Source of the DNA: Adhaeribacter arboris
Lineage (GTDB): Bacteria; Bacteroidota; Bacteroidia; Cytophagales; Hymenobacteraceae
DNA length: 64,000 nucleotides
Assembly (NCBI RefSeq): GCF_003023845.1
Contig: NZ_PYFT01000001.1
Span: 6,882,001-6,946,000 of the forward strand
Direction of reading: 5' to 3'
The position numbers and the translations under genes are program-made. The notes beneath the pieces were generated by a model. That model did no database searches. It was not told the DNA's origin and worked only from the letters and a program-made list of their open reading frames with translations. Of this stretch, positions 19,243-27,750 are shown in pieces; positions within the stretch are counted from its first letter, which is position 1, and each line of letters opens with the position of its first letter.

Positions 19243-20964
19243 TTAAATATTCTGACGTTTTAGCTCCCCTACGGCAAAATTAACGGCGCGGGCGGTTAGC
19301 GCCATGTAGGTCAACGAAGGGTTTTGGCAAGCCGATGAAACCATACACGCACCGTCTGTCACGAATACATTTTTGGCTCCCCAAACCTGGTTGTTACCGT
19401 TTAAGATGGATGTTTTCGGGTCGCGGCCCATGCGGGCAGTGCCCATTTCGTGGATGCCCTGCCCCGGTGCTTGTTCGGAATCGTACGCTTCGATGTTGAC
19501 AAAACCGGCTTTTTCCAGCATTTCGGCCCCGGTGGCCAGAATATCTTTCAGCATGGTGAGTTCATTGTTTTTGTATTCGCAATCAATCTCCAGTTCGGGG
19601 ATGCCCCACTGGTCTTTTTTGGTTTTGCTTAAGGTAACCTGGTTTTTGTGGTAAGGCAAACATTCGCCCATACCATTCATCCAGATATCCCAAACGCCGG
19701 GCTCGGTCAGGGCATCCTTAAAGGCGGCGCCAATGGTTTCGGTACCCGGGTTGCCGGTACGCCGGGAGCCACCGGCCGCGAAAGCGTAGCCCCGTAAGAA
19801 ATCCTTTTGTACATTAGCTCCCACATTCCGGAAGCGCGGAATATATACCCCAGTGGGCCGGCGGCCATAATAATATTTATCCTGCAACCCGGGGAATTCG
19901 CCGTTCACGTGGCCGCGGTAATTATGGTCCATCAGGTTGTGCCCGAGTTCGCCGCTATCATTCCCGAAGCCATTGGGAAAGCGCGCGGAAGTGGAATTTA
20001 AAAATAACAAGGTCGTGTTTAACGTACCGGCATTGACAAAAATGACTTTGGCAAAATATTCGGTTGCTTCCTGCGTATTGGTATCTATCACCCGTACCCC
20101 TTTGGCCTTTTGGGTAGACTCGTCATAAATGATAGAATGCACCACCGAGAACGGCCGGAGCGTCATATTCCCGGTCGCGGTGGCGGCCGGTAAAGTAGCC
20201 GAATTACTGCTAAAATAACCCGAGTACGGGCACCCCCGCGCGCACATGTTCCGGTACTGGCAGGGCCCGCGGTTGGTTAAGCCTTTCGACAAGTTAGCCG
20301 TTCGGGATATGATGAGTTGCCGGTCGGTATAATTGGTAGCGATACTTTCCTTCAGGTGATCCTCGACCGCATTCATCTCCATGGGCGGTAGAAACTCCCC
20401 GTCGGGCAGGTGGGGAATACCATCGCGGTTGCCGCTAATACCGACAAATTTTTCGACGTACGAGTACCAGGGTGCAATGTCTTTGTACCGGATGGGCCAG
20501 TCGACCGCAATGCCTTGCCTGGCGTTCGCTTCAAAGTCCAGGTCGCTCCAGCGTTGGGTCCACCGGGCCCACATCAGCGATTTGCCGCCTACTTGGTAGC
20601 CGCGTATCCAGTCGAATGGTTTTATTTGTTGGTAAGGGTGCTCGTTATCTTTTACAAAGAAATGCTGCGTGTATTCGTCGTAGGCATAACAGCGGCTGGC
20701 GATGGGGTTTTCGTTGGTTTGCTTTAGCGGCAAGGTGCCCCGGTGCGGCATTTCCCAGGGCGCTTTGGTGGCGGTGGGGTAATCTTTAATGTGCTCCACG
20801 TTGCGGCCCCGTTCCAGCACCAACGTTTTCAACCCTTTTTCGCAGAGTTCTTTCGCCGCCCAGCCGCCCGACATACCCGAGCCAATCACAATGGCATCGA
20901 AAGTATTAGCGGCCGCACCTTTGCTGTTACTATTTACCGTGTCGTTTAATTCTCTCTTTATCAT
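19243..20964 (-). CDS. GMC family oxidoreductase (sugar oxidation)
   Basis: A 573-residue flavoenzyme. The ATG at 20964 is 1 bp past the upstream stop. The FAD-binding motif is VIGSGMSGGWAAKEL near residue 28-42, followed by LVLERG. The C-terminal catalytic pair is His505 (GIHEMGTARMG) and Asn548 (CQNPSLT), as in glucose-methanol-choline oxidoreductases. A Cys-rich segment (CQYRNMCARGCPYSGYF) lies around residue 233. It resembles the sugar-oxidising branch that includes glucoside 3-dehydrogenase catalytic subunits. That family needs cytochrome c partners and often a Tat-exported small partner; none of the small type is here. It is the last gene of a three-gene operon with a PQQ dehydrogenase and a TIM-barrel protein. 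The exact sugar is unknown. Confidence 0.87.
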   Translation of the reverse strand: MIKRELNDTVNSNSKGAAANTFDAIVIGSGMSGGWAAKELCEKGLKTLVLERGRNVEHIKDYPTATKAPWEMPHRGTLPLKQTNENPIASRCYAYDEYTQHFFVKDNEHPYQQIKPFDWIRGYQVGGKSLMWARWTQRWSDLDFEANARQGIAVDWPIRYKDIAPWYSYVEKFVGISGNRDGIPHLPDGEFLPPMEMNAVEDHLKESIATNYTDRQLIISRTANLSKGLTNRGPCQYRNMCARGCPYSGYFSSNSATLPAATATGNMTLRPFSVVHSIIYDESTQKAKGVRVIDTNTQEATEYFAKVIFVNAGTLNTTLLFLNSTSARFPNGFGNDSGELGHNLMDHNYRGHVNGEFPGLQDKYYYGRRPTGVYIPRFRNVGANVQKDFLRGYAFAAGGSRRTGNPGTETIGAAFKDALTEPGVWDIWMNGMGECLPYHKNQVTLSKTKKDQWGIPELEIDCEYKNNELTMLKDILATGAEMLEKAGFVNIEAYDSEQAPGQGIHEMGTARMGRDPKTSILNGNNQVWGAKNVFVTDGACMVSSACQNPSLTYMALTARAVNFAVGELKRQNI

Positions 20965-20965
20965 C

Positions 20966-21880
20966 CTATTTCCATCCAAAAACCTGGTGCACGTAGGCGC
21001 GGCTTAATTTTAAATTTTCTTTGATTGGCCTAACGGGTGGTTTATCATAAGCAAGCTCAATGGCCGCCGTTCCGGTATAGTTTACTTCTTTCAAAGCTTT
21101 CGCAATGCCCGGAAAATCTAGCACGCCCTCACCGACTGCTTCCGTCCATACCCCAGCCGCCGTTTGGTCGCGCAGGTGCAGGTACACCATTTGCTTGCCG
21201 TATTCGCGCACAAACGCCACCGGGTCTAAGCCTGCCCGCACTACCCAGTTCAGATCTGGTCCCAGTTTTAATTCCGGTATTCTTTTAATCAAACCTTTCC
21301 ACTCAAACTGGTCATATTGGAGCTCATTGATATGACTATGAATATTAGGTACTACCTGATGCGTTTCACAAATCTTCATAATTTCCTTTATCAATAAAGC
21401 TTCATTATCCAGATGTTCTTCCGATTTTTTGCCTTCCAAAAAGCCGGTGGTAATCCCAAACTCGGTGGCCCCCAGCTTTTGCATGTTGCCGCTAACCAGT
21501 TCCACATCTTCCCGTATTTTGGCGTGCTGGCTTTTGTCGAACATTTCGGCGTAATAAGATATACCGGTTACGGCTACCCCATGCTTTTGGCTGATGGCGC
21601 CAATGTTTTCTACCGCATCTTTCCGCCGCAGGTGTATTTCCATCATTTCGATGCCTTTTAAACCGGCATATTTATAATCGGCAAATATGGAATCCAGGAT
21701 GGGCGTACAATCCCAATCGGGCGGAAACTGGCGGGCGTACTCCCATAAATGCGCGCTTAGCTTTACCTCTTTACCGGGCGCTCCGGCACTGGCACAACCC
21801 GGCAATACCTGGTTTAAAACCGCGGCACCCGCCAGACTGCCGGCTATTTTTAAAAAATCACGACGTGTTCTATTGTCCAT
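20966..21880 (-). CDS. Tat-exported sugar phosphate isomerase/epimerase family TIM-barrel protein
   Basis: A 304-residue protein with a Tat signal (TRRDFLK at residues 5-11, hydrophobic run to about 27) followed by LPGC at 26-29, so it may be a Tat-exported lipoprotein. The mature part is an AP-endonuclease-2-like TIM barrel. Metal and substrate positions are suggested by KGIEMMEIHLR, PNIHSHINE, GPDLNWVV, YLHLRD and the final AIELAYD. The family isomerises or epimerises sugars. Export argues for a free, perhaps 3-oxidised, sugar substrate and not a phosphate. The gene starts 3 bp after the PQQ dehydrogenase gene and ends 1 bp before the GMC gene. Confidence 0.85.
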   Translation of the reverse strand: MDNRTRRDFLKIAGSLAGAAVLNQVLPGCASAGAPGKEVKLSAHLWEYARQFPPDWDCTPILDSIFADYKYAGLKGIEMMEIHLRRKDAVENIGAISQKHGVAVTGISYYAEMFDKSQHAKIREDVELVSGNMQKLGATEFGITTGFLEGKKSEEHLDNEALLIKEIMKICETHQVVPNIHSHINELQYDQFEWKGLIKRIPELKLGPDLNWVVRAGLDPVAFVREYGKQMVYLHLRDQTAAGVWTEAVGEGVLDFPGIAKALKEVNYTGTAAIELAYDKPPVRPIKENLKLSRAYVHQVFGWK

Positions 21881-21883
21881 GCC

Positions 21884-24004
21884 TTATTTTTTATCGGGCA
21901 GTGCAAATGCCACGTAACTATCTCCCGCAGGCGATTCCAATTTAGTACCGCCGCAGGCGATTACTACGTACTGCTTGCCATTTACTTCGTAGGTACTGGG
22001 CGTAGCAAAACCAGCCGCTGGCAGTTTGGTTTCCCAAAGCAGCTTCCCGGTTTTTTTATCGTAGGCGCGGAACTTCCCATCTTTGGTACCGGCAATAAAC
22101 AGCAGTCCGCTGGCGGTAACTACCGGACCACCGTAACTTTCGGCGCCGGTTTGCGGAATACCCTTCGCTAGTAATTCGGGGTGCTCACCGTAGGTAACTT
22201 TCCAAACATACTCGCCGGTATTCAGGTTAATGGCGTTTAGGGTGCCCCAGGGCGGACGTACGGCCGGATAACCATTCTTATCAATAAACTTACTGTAGCC
22301 CGATATGGAATAGGTGGTTTTGGATTTGCCCGGTTCTTTAGCTAAACCGGGTTCTTTCGCCTCAATTTTTTCATCGTCGAATAAGAAGCCGACCAAGGCT
22401 TCTTTCTGTTTCTCGGTAAGTTTTGGGAAAGCCGGCATCATGCCTTTGCCGTGCGAAACAATATTTTTAACAAAGTTTTTATCACGACTGGTTTTAATAT
22501 TCACCAAGGAGGGGAAACCGCTTTTGGGATTGCCTTTACGCTCGGCACCGTGGCAGGACGTACAGGTCATTCGGTAGAGGCTTTCGCCGGGGGTCATGCT
22601 TACCAGTTGCTCTTCGGTGGCAGATGGCCCAATCGAGATACGCCAAGGCATTTCGCTGCTGTTCACGTACATAATACCGTCCGGGTCCACCCCAGCGCCT
22701 CCCCATTCGGCACCACCGTCCAATCCGGGATAAATAATGGTTCCATTCTCACTCAACGGCGTAAAAATTCCTTCGGACCGGCTTTTGCGGAACAAGCCCA
22801 GCAGTTCCGGACGGTTTTCGGCCAGCGGGTTGATATCGGCCTCGGTAAAGGTTTGTCGGGCATACGGCGCGGGTTTTACCGGGAAGGGCTGGGTAGGCCA
22901 ACTAGCTTCGCCCGGGATATCGGATTGCGGCACTTTTCTTTCTTCTATCGGGAACAAGGGCTTGCCGGTTTCCCGGTCAAATACAAAAACCAGCCCTTGC
23001 TTGGTTACCTGCGCTACCGCGTCGATTTTTTTACCATCGCGGGTTAGGGTAATTAAATTAGGTGGCGCGGGCGGGTCGCGGTCCAGGATATCGTGGTGCA
23101 CCATTTGAAAATGCCATTTGCGCTTACCGGTTTTGGCATCCAGGGCTAGCAAACAGTTCGCAAACAAGTTGGTACCTTTGCGGTTAGCGCCATAAAAATC
23201 ATACGCCGCCGAGCCGGTTGGTACATACAAAATGCCGCGTTCCCGATCCACGGACATGCCCGACCAGTTGTTTCCCCCACCCACTTCCAGGTTTTTATAC
23301 GTATCGGGTGGCCAGGTATCGTAGCCGTATTCGCCGGGCAGAGGAATGGTATGGAAAACCCAAGCAATTTTACCCGTGACAATATCAAAAGCCTGAATAA
23401 ACCCTAAGGCAGCATCGGTACCTTCGGATACCCGCAAAGGCATGACAATCAAATCTTCATAAACGGTACCTGGCGTATTGGAAATTACCATTTTATCGAC
23501 GGCCGTTTTACCTAGACCGGCTTTTAAGCTTACCCGCCCCTGCTCCCCAAAAGAAGTTATGGGTTTACCATCCAGCGCATTGACGGCGTACAACCAGGGC
23601 CCGTTGGTATATAAAATCCGCTGATCGTCGCCTTTTTTCCAGTAACTGAGTCCGCGGCTGGTGCTAAACTGGTCGGTACCTTCGCTTTGCACCCGCCATA
23701 TTTCTTTACCGGTGGCGGCGTTCAGGGCGAAAGGTTCGGTGGTAGCCGTCATGCCGTACAAGATGTTATCCACGATTATCGGGTTACACTGGATTTGGCC
23801 CGAATCCAGCGTGCGGTACTGCCACGCCACCTGCAACTGTTTTACGTTGGCCGGATTGATCTGCTCCAGTGTGGAGTAATGGTTACGCTCGGGTCCTCCC
23901 AAATATTCAGCCCATTGCTTGGAACCAAAGGCAGGTTTATCGTTATTACAGGCAATCGCCAGCATGCTTAATGTCATAATCCCGAGGATGTATATTTTTC
24001 TCAT
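21884..24004 (-). CDS. PQQ-dependent dehydrogenase lipoprotein with cytochrome c domain
   Basis: A 706-residue quinoprotein. The signal peptide ends in a lipobox before Cys19, so it is probably membrane-anchored on the periplasmic side. Most of the chain is an eight-bladed propeller of the quinoprotein glucose/alcohol dehydrogenase type (SKQWAEYLGGPERNHYSTLE at the start, ALDAKTGKRKWHFQMVHHDI, DPDGIMYVNSSEMPW, and ASGLLFIAGTKDGKFRAYDKK at the end). A cytochrome c domain is inserted at about 465-555 with CTSCH at 481-485 and a probable Met ligand in GKGMMPAFPK. It oxidises a sugar or alcohol and hands electrons to its own haem. It leads the operon with the TIM-barrel and GMC genes. Confidence 0.9.
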   Translation of the reverse strand: MRKIYILGIMTLSMLAIACNNDKPAFGSKQWAEYLGGPERNHYSTLEQINPANVKQLQVAWQYRTLDSGQIQCNPIIVDNILYGMTATTEPFALNAATGKEIWRVQSEGTDQFSTSRGLSYWKKGDDQRILYTNGPWLYAVNALDGKPITSFGEQGRVSLKAGLGKTAVDKMVISNTPGTVYEDLIVMPLRVSEGTDAALGFIQAFDIVTGKIAWVFHTIPLPGEYGYDTWPPDTYKNLEVGGGNNWSGMSVDRERGILYVPTGSAAYDFYGANRKGTNLFANCLLALDAKTGKRKWHFQMVHHDILDRDPPAPPNLITLTRDGKKIDAVAQVTKQGLVFVFDRETGKPLFPIEERKVPQSDIPGEASWPTQPFPVKPAPYARQTFTEADINPLAENRPELLGLFRKSRSEGIFTPLSENGTIIYPGLDGGAEWGGAGVDPDGIMYVNSSEMPWRISIGPSATEEQLVSMTPGESLYRMTCTSCHGAERKGNPKSGFPSLVNIKTSRDKNFVKNIVSHGKGMMPAFPKLTEKQKEALVGFLFDDEKIEAKEPGLAKEPGKSKTTYSISGYSKFIDKNGYPAVRPPWGTLNAINLNTGEYVWKVTYGEHPELLAKGIPQTGAESYGGPVVTASGLLFIAGTKDGKFRAYDKKTGKLLWETKLPAAGFATPSTYEVNGKQYVVIACGGTKLESPAGDSYVAFALPDKK

Positions 24005-24213
24005 TTGTGAGTGGATATCTTGGATTAGATTTTAGGTGAAAATTTTAAAAATTGACCAGGACATGTACCTGCCGCGGTTGATAAATATTTTAGGCAATGG
24101 TTCGTTTATTACCGCAGTGGGGGATTTTGAAACCTGTCAGTTAAGTTTAACACCGAAGTTTAATAGCACAATTGTTGAAGTTTGTTCGTCAGCCCTAATT
24201 GTTGCAATACCTT

Positions 24214-26035
24214 GTTAGCGACTAACATACTGTTCGTTCGAAGATGTGTCATACTATTTAGTTCCCACCAATTTTTGATACCACTTGATGTTTTTTTGCC
24301 TATTAATTTCTTTTTCACCCTGCTGAATTTTTGATTGAAGGCCAGAAATTAATTTTGAGTTCTTTAAATTCATTTTGTTCGCAGAGAGCAACTTTTTCTT
24401 TGTTTTTTCAAGTTCCTGAACAGCATCTTCTAAACTGCTTCCAAGTATTTCTATTTCTTCTGATTGCTCCTGTGTTCTTTGTTCAAGTTGCAGTAGCTTT
24501 TTATTTTTTTCATCAAGCCGATTATGCAAATCTCTATTCTCATTTATCAGTTCTGCATATTGCTTATTTAATACTCTTGTTCTGTCTAGTAGTCCGGCAA
24601 GAAGTTGTTCGTTAATTGTTGTTTGGTTATTTGCCGTATTTGCAATTTGAACAACCCTGTTGTCAATAATAATGTCTGACTGCCTCAAAAAATTTTTAAA
24701 AATTAGTCCATTAAAAGAGGTGCATCTGCTAAGGGCGACATAGCATTGCCCATGAGCAAACATTCCAGTTCCAGAGTCAATAATAACTTGGTCAAATGTC
24801 AAACCTTGACTTTTGTGAATTGTGATTGCCCACGCGAGTTTTAACGGGTATTGAGTAAAAGTCCCAACAATTTCTGATTCTATTTCTTCTGCTTCATTAA
24901 TCCACTTGTATTCAATCTTTTCCCAACGAACCCTTTCTACCGAATACTCTATTTCTATATCCTCATGTTTGATTTTGACTTTTACTGTTTCATTCTTAAG
25001 CTCAGTTACTTTTCCGATTGTTCCGTTTACCCATCTACAGCCTTGGTCGTTTTTAACGAATATTACTTGTGAATCAACTTTCAATCTAAGGTTTTGAAGC
25101 GTCGGTAATTTGTCTTCAAATCGTCCTTCAATCCTCCCAACATAATTGAACTCTGGTGTCGGTAAGTTTTGTAAATAACTTGCGTTTAGATTGTCTGCAA
25201 TGGCATTAGTCGTGCATAGAATTATAAAATACTCGTTTTGAGCTGGCTCATAATTTTGATTTACTTTGTTATTAAGAGAAATAAAATCATTATTGGTTGC
25301 TTTACCGTTCCGGATTCTATCAAGCAAACCAATGAAGTTAGGGTCAGATTGGCGATAAACTCTAATTAGCTCAATGTTAGAAAATTGCATCTGCTGAAAA
25401 ACTCTTGCACTAAAGAAGAATGGACTTGCGTAAAACCTTGAAATAATTGGCAAGTCATCTCTAGTTACCACTGGTTCTAATTGGAACAAGTCACCAATGA
25501 AAATTATTTGCTTACCCCCAAAAGGTAGATTGGCGTTTCCTCCATTTTTTCGTAGTGAATTGTCGATCGCATCGATCAAATCAGGACGAACCATTGAAAT
25601 TTCATCAATGATAATTACATCAAGTTTCTTGATGATTTTTCTTTTGGGATGCTCGTCCTCTTCAAGATTCCCATTTACATCGTATTTAGCTTGATGAAAG
25701 TATGAAATCCCTTTGTCATTCGGTTGCAATGGTCGTGGCGGTAGGCCGAAAAAAGAATGTATGGTTTGTCCACCAACATTTAATGCAGCAAGCCCGGTTG
25801 GTGCAAGAATTAAATACTTCTTGTGAGTATTTTGACAGTAATGTCTTAGAAAAGTTGATTTACCTGTTCCTGCTTTACCTGTTATGTATAGAGGTCTGCT
25901 AGTAAACTCCGCAAGGTTAAATGCATTGAGAACTTCTTGGTTGTTCGGGAATATGTCCTCTGGAAATGGCATTTGTCTATTCGATTTTTTGCAGTTAGTT
26001 ACAAATTAGCGCTATAACCCATAGTTGCCGCTAAC
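24214..26035. mobile_element. Candidate single-gene insertion cassette carrying the helicase
   Basis: The helicase gene is bracketed by similar short motifs. On the left is GTTAGCGACTAAC (24214-24226), itself a palindrome. On the right is GTTAGCGGCAAC when read on the minus strand (26035-26024). The right motif is part of an imperfect hairpin, 26006-26034: TTAGCGCTAT pairs with ATAG...CGCTAA around AACCC, leaving a TTGC bulge. The interior is visibly more AT-rich than its neighbours. No transposase or recombinase is inside. The cassette reading is inference. Confidence 0.35.
24254..25972 (-). CDS. Pif1-like ATP-dependent helicase with C-terminal coiled coil
   Basis: A 572-residue superfamily 1B helicase. 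Walker A is GKAGTGKST (32-40), motif Ia is APTGLAALNVGG (57-68), Walker B is IIIDEISM with Asp123/Glu124, and motif III is FIGDLFQLEPV. The 2B/UvrD-C-like part has AWAITIHKSQGLTF and the arginine motif YVALSRCTSFNG. Residues about 455-555 are a long charged coiled coil (for example ENRDLHNRLDEKNKKLLQLE) not needed for the motor, likely a partner or oligomerisation arm. Pif1-type enzymes unwind DNA and displace proteins or G-quadruplexes. Base and codon use are more AT-rich than adjacent genes, suggesting transfer. It stands alone between two sugar loci, and a defence or mobile-element role is possible but not shown. Confidence 0.87.
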   Translation of the reverse strand: MPFPEDIFPNNQEVLNAFNLAEFTSRPLYITGKAGTGKSTFLRHYCQNTHKKYLILAPTGLAALNVGGQTIHSFFGLPPRPLQPNDKGISYFHQAKYDVNGNLEEDEHPKRKIIKKLDVIIIDEISMVRPDLIDAIDNSLRKNGGNANLPFGGKQIIFIGDLFQLEPVVTRDDLPIISRFYASPFFFSARVFQQMQFSNIELIRVYRQSDPNFIGLLDRIRNGKATNNDFISLNNKVNQNYEPAQNEYFIILCTTNAIADNLNASYLQNLPTPEFNYVGRIEGRFEDKLPTLQNLRLKVDSQVIFVKNDQGCRWVNGTIGKVTELKNETVKVKIKHEDIEIEYSVERVRWEKIEYKWINEAEEIESEIVGTFTQYPLKLAWAITIHKSQGLTFDQVIIDSGTGMFAHGQCYVALSRCTSFNGLIFKNFLRQSDIIIDNRVVQIANTANNQTTINEQLLAGLLDRTRVLNKQYAELINENRDLHNRLDEKNKKLLQLEQRTQEQSEEIEILGSSLEDAVQELEKTKKKLLSANKMNLKNSKLISGLQSKIQQGEKEINRQKNIKWYQKLVGTK

Positions 26036-26126
26036 TCTTAAGTATATGAAACTTCCGTCGTACTTTTAATGCTTGCTTATAAATTATTTGCATTCTAGCC
26101 TGTGATTAAATATTCATTTTTCAAAA

Positions 26127-26172
26127 GTAATGCTATACAAAATTTACTTGGTGTCATTTTGTATAGCATTAC
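26127..26172 (-). terminator. Terminator of the amylase-susCD operon
   Basis: Perfect 17-bp arms (26127-26143 and 26156-26172, core ATGCTATACAAAAT) with a 12-nt loop lie just beyond the susD stop. On the minus strand the stem is followed by TTTTGAAAAA, a weak T run. This is the most likely end of the leftward operon. Confidence 0.6.
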
Positions 26173-26185
26173 CCTCTTTTATTAG

Positions 26186-27732
26186 TTAATAACTTGAATT
26201 TTGTGTTAATGCCGGATTGGCAGTTAAAGCGTTAAATGGAATTGGGAAAAACTTGCGGAAAGGCTCCGAAGCGGGCTTTTCCCACCACTCATCGTTAAAA
26301 TGACCAAAACGGATTAGGTCTTCCCGGCGGAGCATCTCGTAGGCAAACTCCCGACCGCGCTCGTTCAGCAGTTCGTCGAGCGTTAATTGACTGGTGGTAT
26401 ACCGGGCATTCCGGTCGTTTTTCTTAAAGCTGCGGGCTCTTACCTGGTTAATAAGGTTAACTGCTTCGGAAGTGGCGGCACCGTCATTTAAGCGCATCAG
26501 GCATTCGGCTTTCATGAATAGAATGTCGGATAAGCGGAACACCACCAAATCATTATTCATATTAGCCAACGGGCTATTTTCTACCTCGTATTTTATGTTT
26601 ACCACCCCATCAGTCCAGCCGCCTTCAAAGTTTTCCAGCGCTTCAATTGATGGATTTAACACGAGTTGTTCTTCCCCATCTAGTACCGGCTGTTCGTCCC
26701 CATTCTCATCTATATACGTTTGTGGCCCGTATAGCCACTGTTTCTTACGAAGATCATTATCGGCAAACAAGTCAAAAAACGATTCCTGGGTAACGGTTTT
26801 GTACCAAGCGTCTTCTAGGCCATATTTAACTGGGGCCAAACTCCAATGCAATTGCTGCTGCGCCGCGTTAAACTGCGGAGCGCGGTTGGCGTCAAACGGA
26901 ACCACAAAAATGTTTTCCTGGCTGTCTTCGTTATGGGCTAAGAAGGGGGTGTTCCAGGCCGCATCCAGCGTGTATTCACCGGAGTTGATAATCGCGTTAC
27001 ATTGGTCCAGGGCATCTTGCCAGTGCGCCGTACCGGTAATGGCTTCGGCATTTAGATATAATTTAGCTAACAAGGCCCGAGCGGCGTTTTTGGTAAAATG
27101 GCCGTACCAGCCGGTTTCGCCTTTATCGCTTAACAACGGAATATTATCTTTTATTTCTTTTTCCAGCCAGGTAAAAACTTCGGCTGCCGGGCGGGTAGGT
27201 GGATTGGGATCACCCACGTGCTCCACAATTGGAATGTTGCCAAAATTACTTAAGGCCCAATAATAGTGTAAGGCTCGCACCAGCTTCACTTCGGCAATCA
27301 TTTTTTCTTTGCTGATCGGGAGATCCATCTTGCTTAAATCTTTGTCCTGAATTGCGTCGATAAAATAATTGCTGTAGCCTATCGCCTGCCACATATCGTT
27401 CCATTCCAGTTCAATCCAGGGTTCGGCGGCGGTCCAGGTGTGGCGGTGAAAGCGGTTCCAGGCCCCGTTCTGATCGACGTAGCCCCCCGGACCGGCGCGA
27501 CGGCCTCATCGGTAACAAACTCCTGCAAGGCAAAATGCACCTGGTAAATATGCGTTTGCATAAAAGCGTAGGGCATCACAAAACCAGCCATTACCTGGTC
27601 TTTGGTCTGAAAAAAATTCTCGGGAATGGCCGCACTATACACTTCTTCGTCGAGGTCTTTACACGCCCCGAAACTCAGTAAAGTGGCCAACACCACGATC
27701 AGCCCAACTTTTTTATTTTTTAAATTTTTCAT
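26186..27732 (-). pseudogene. SusD/RagB family nutrient-binding lipoprotein, single-base frameshift
   Basis: Partner of the SusC porin directly upstream (18-bp gap). The N-terminal frame (from ATG 27732) has a lipoprotein signal with Cys24 and the SusD start CKDLDEEVYSAAIPENFF, and runs to AVAPVRG. The next frame then continues as YVDQNGAWNRFHRHTW and MWQAIGYSNYFIDAI to the normal C-terminus (ELLNERGREFAYEMLRREDL is the family mark). The switch falls at a run of six G (27483-27488 on the plus strand as C), where one extra G restores a full-length SusD of about 515 residues. SusD binds oligosaccharide at the cell surface and lids SusC. This is either a real frameshift, a phase-variable tract or a base-calling error; everything else in the gene looks intact. 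Confidence 0.85.
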
Positions 27733-27750
27733 CCTCTTCTTTATAAATAT

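Noticed and set aside
22451-23047. 198-codon open stretch antisense to the PQQ dehydrogenase
   Set aside because: Shadow of a strongly coding gene; the composition follows the codon pattern of the opposite strand.
26005-26035. Integron attC site at the helicase gene
   Set aside because: The hairpin is attC-like in shape, but the GTTRRRY/RYYYAAC core sequences do not fit and no integron integrase is present.
26394-27263. 289-codon open stretch antisense to susD
   Set aside because: Shadow frame of the SusD coding sequence, Ser/Cys-rich and without homologous motifs.
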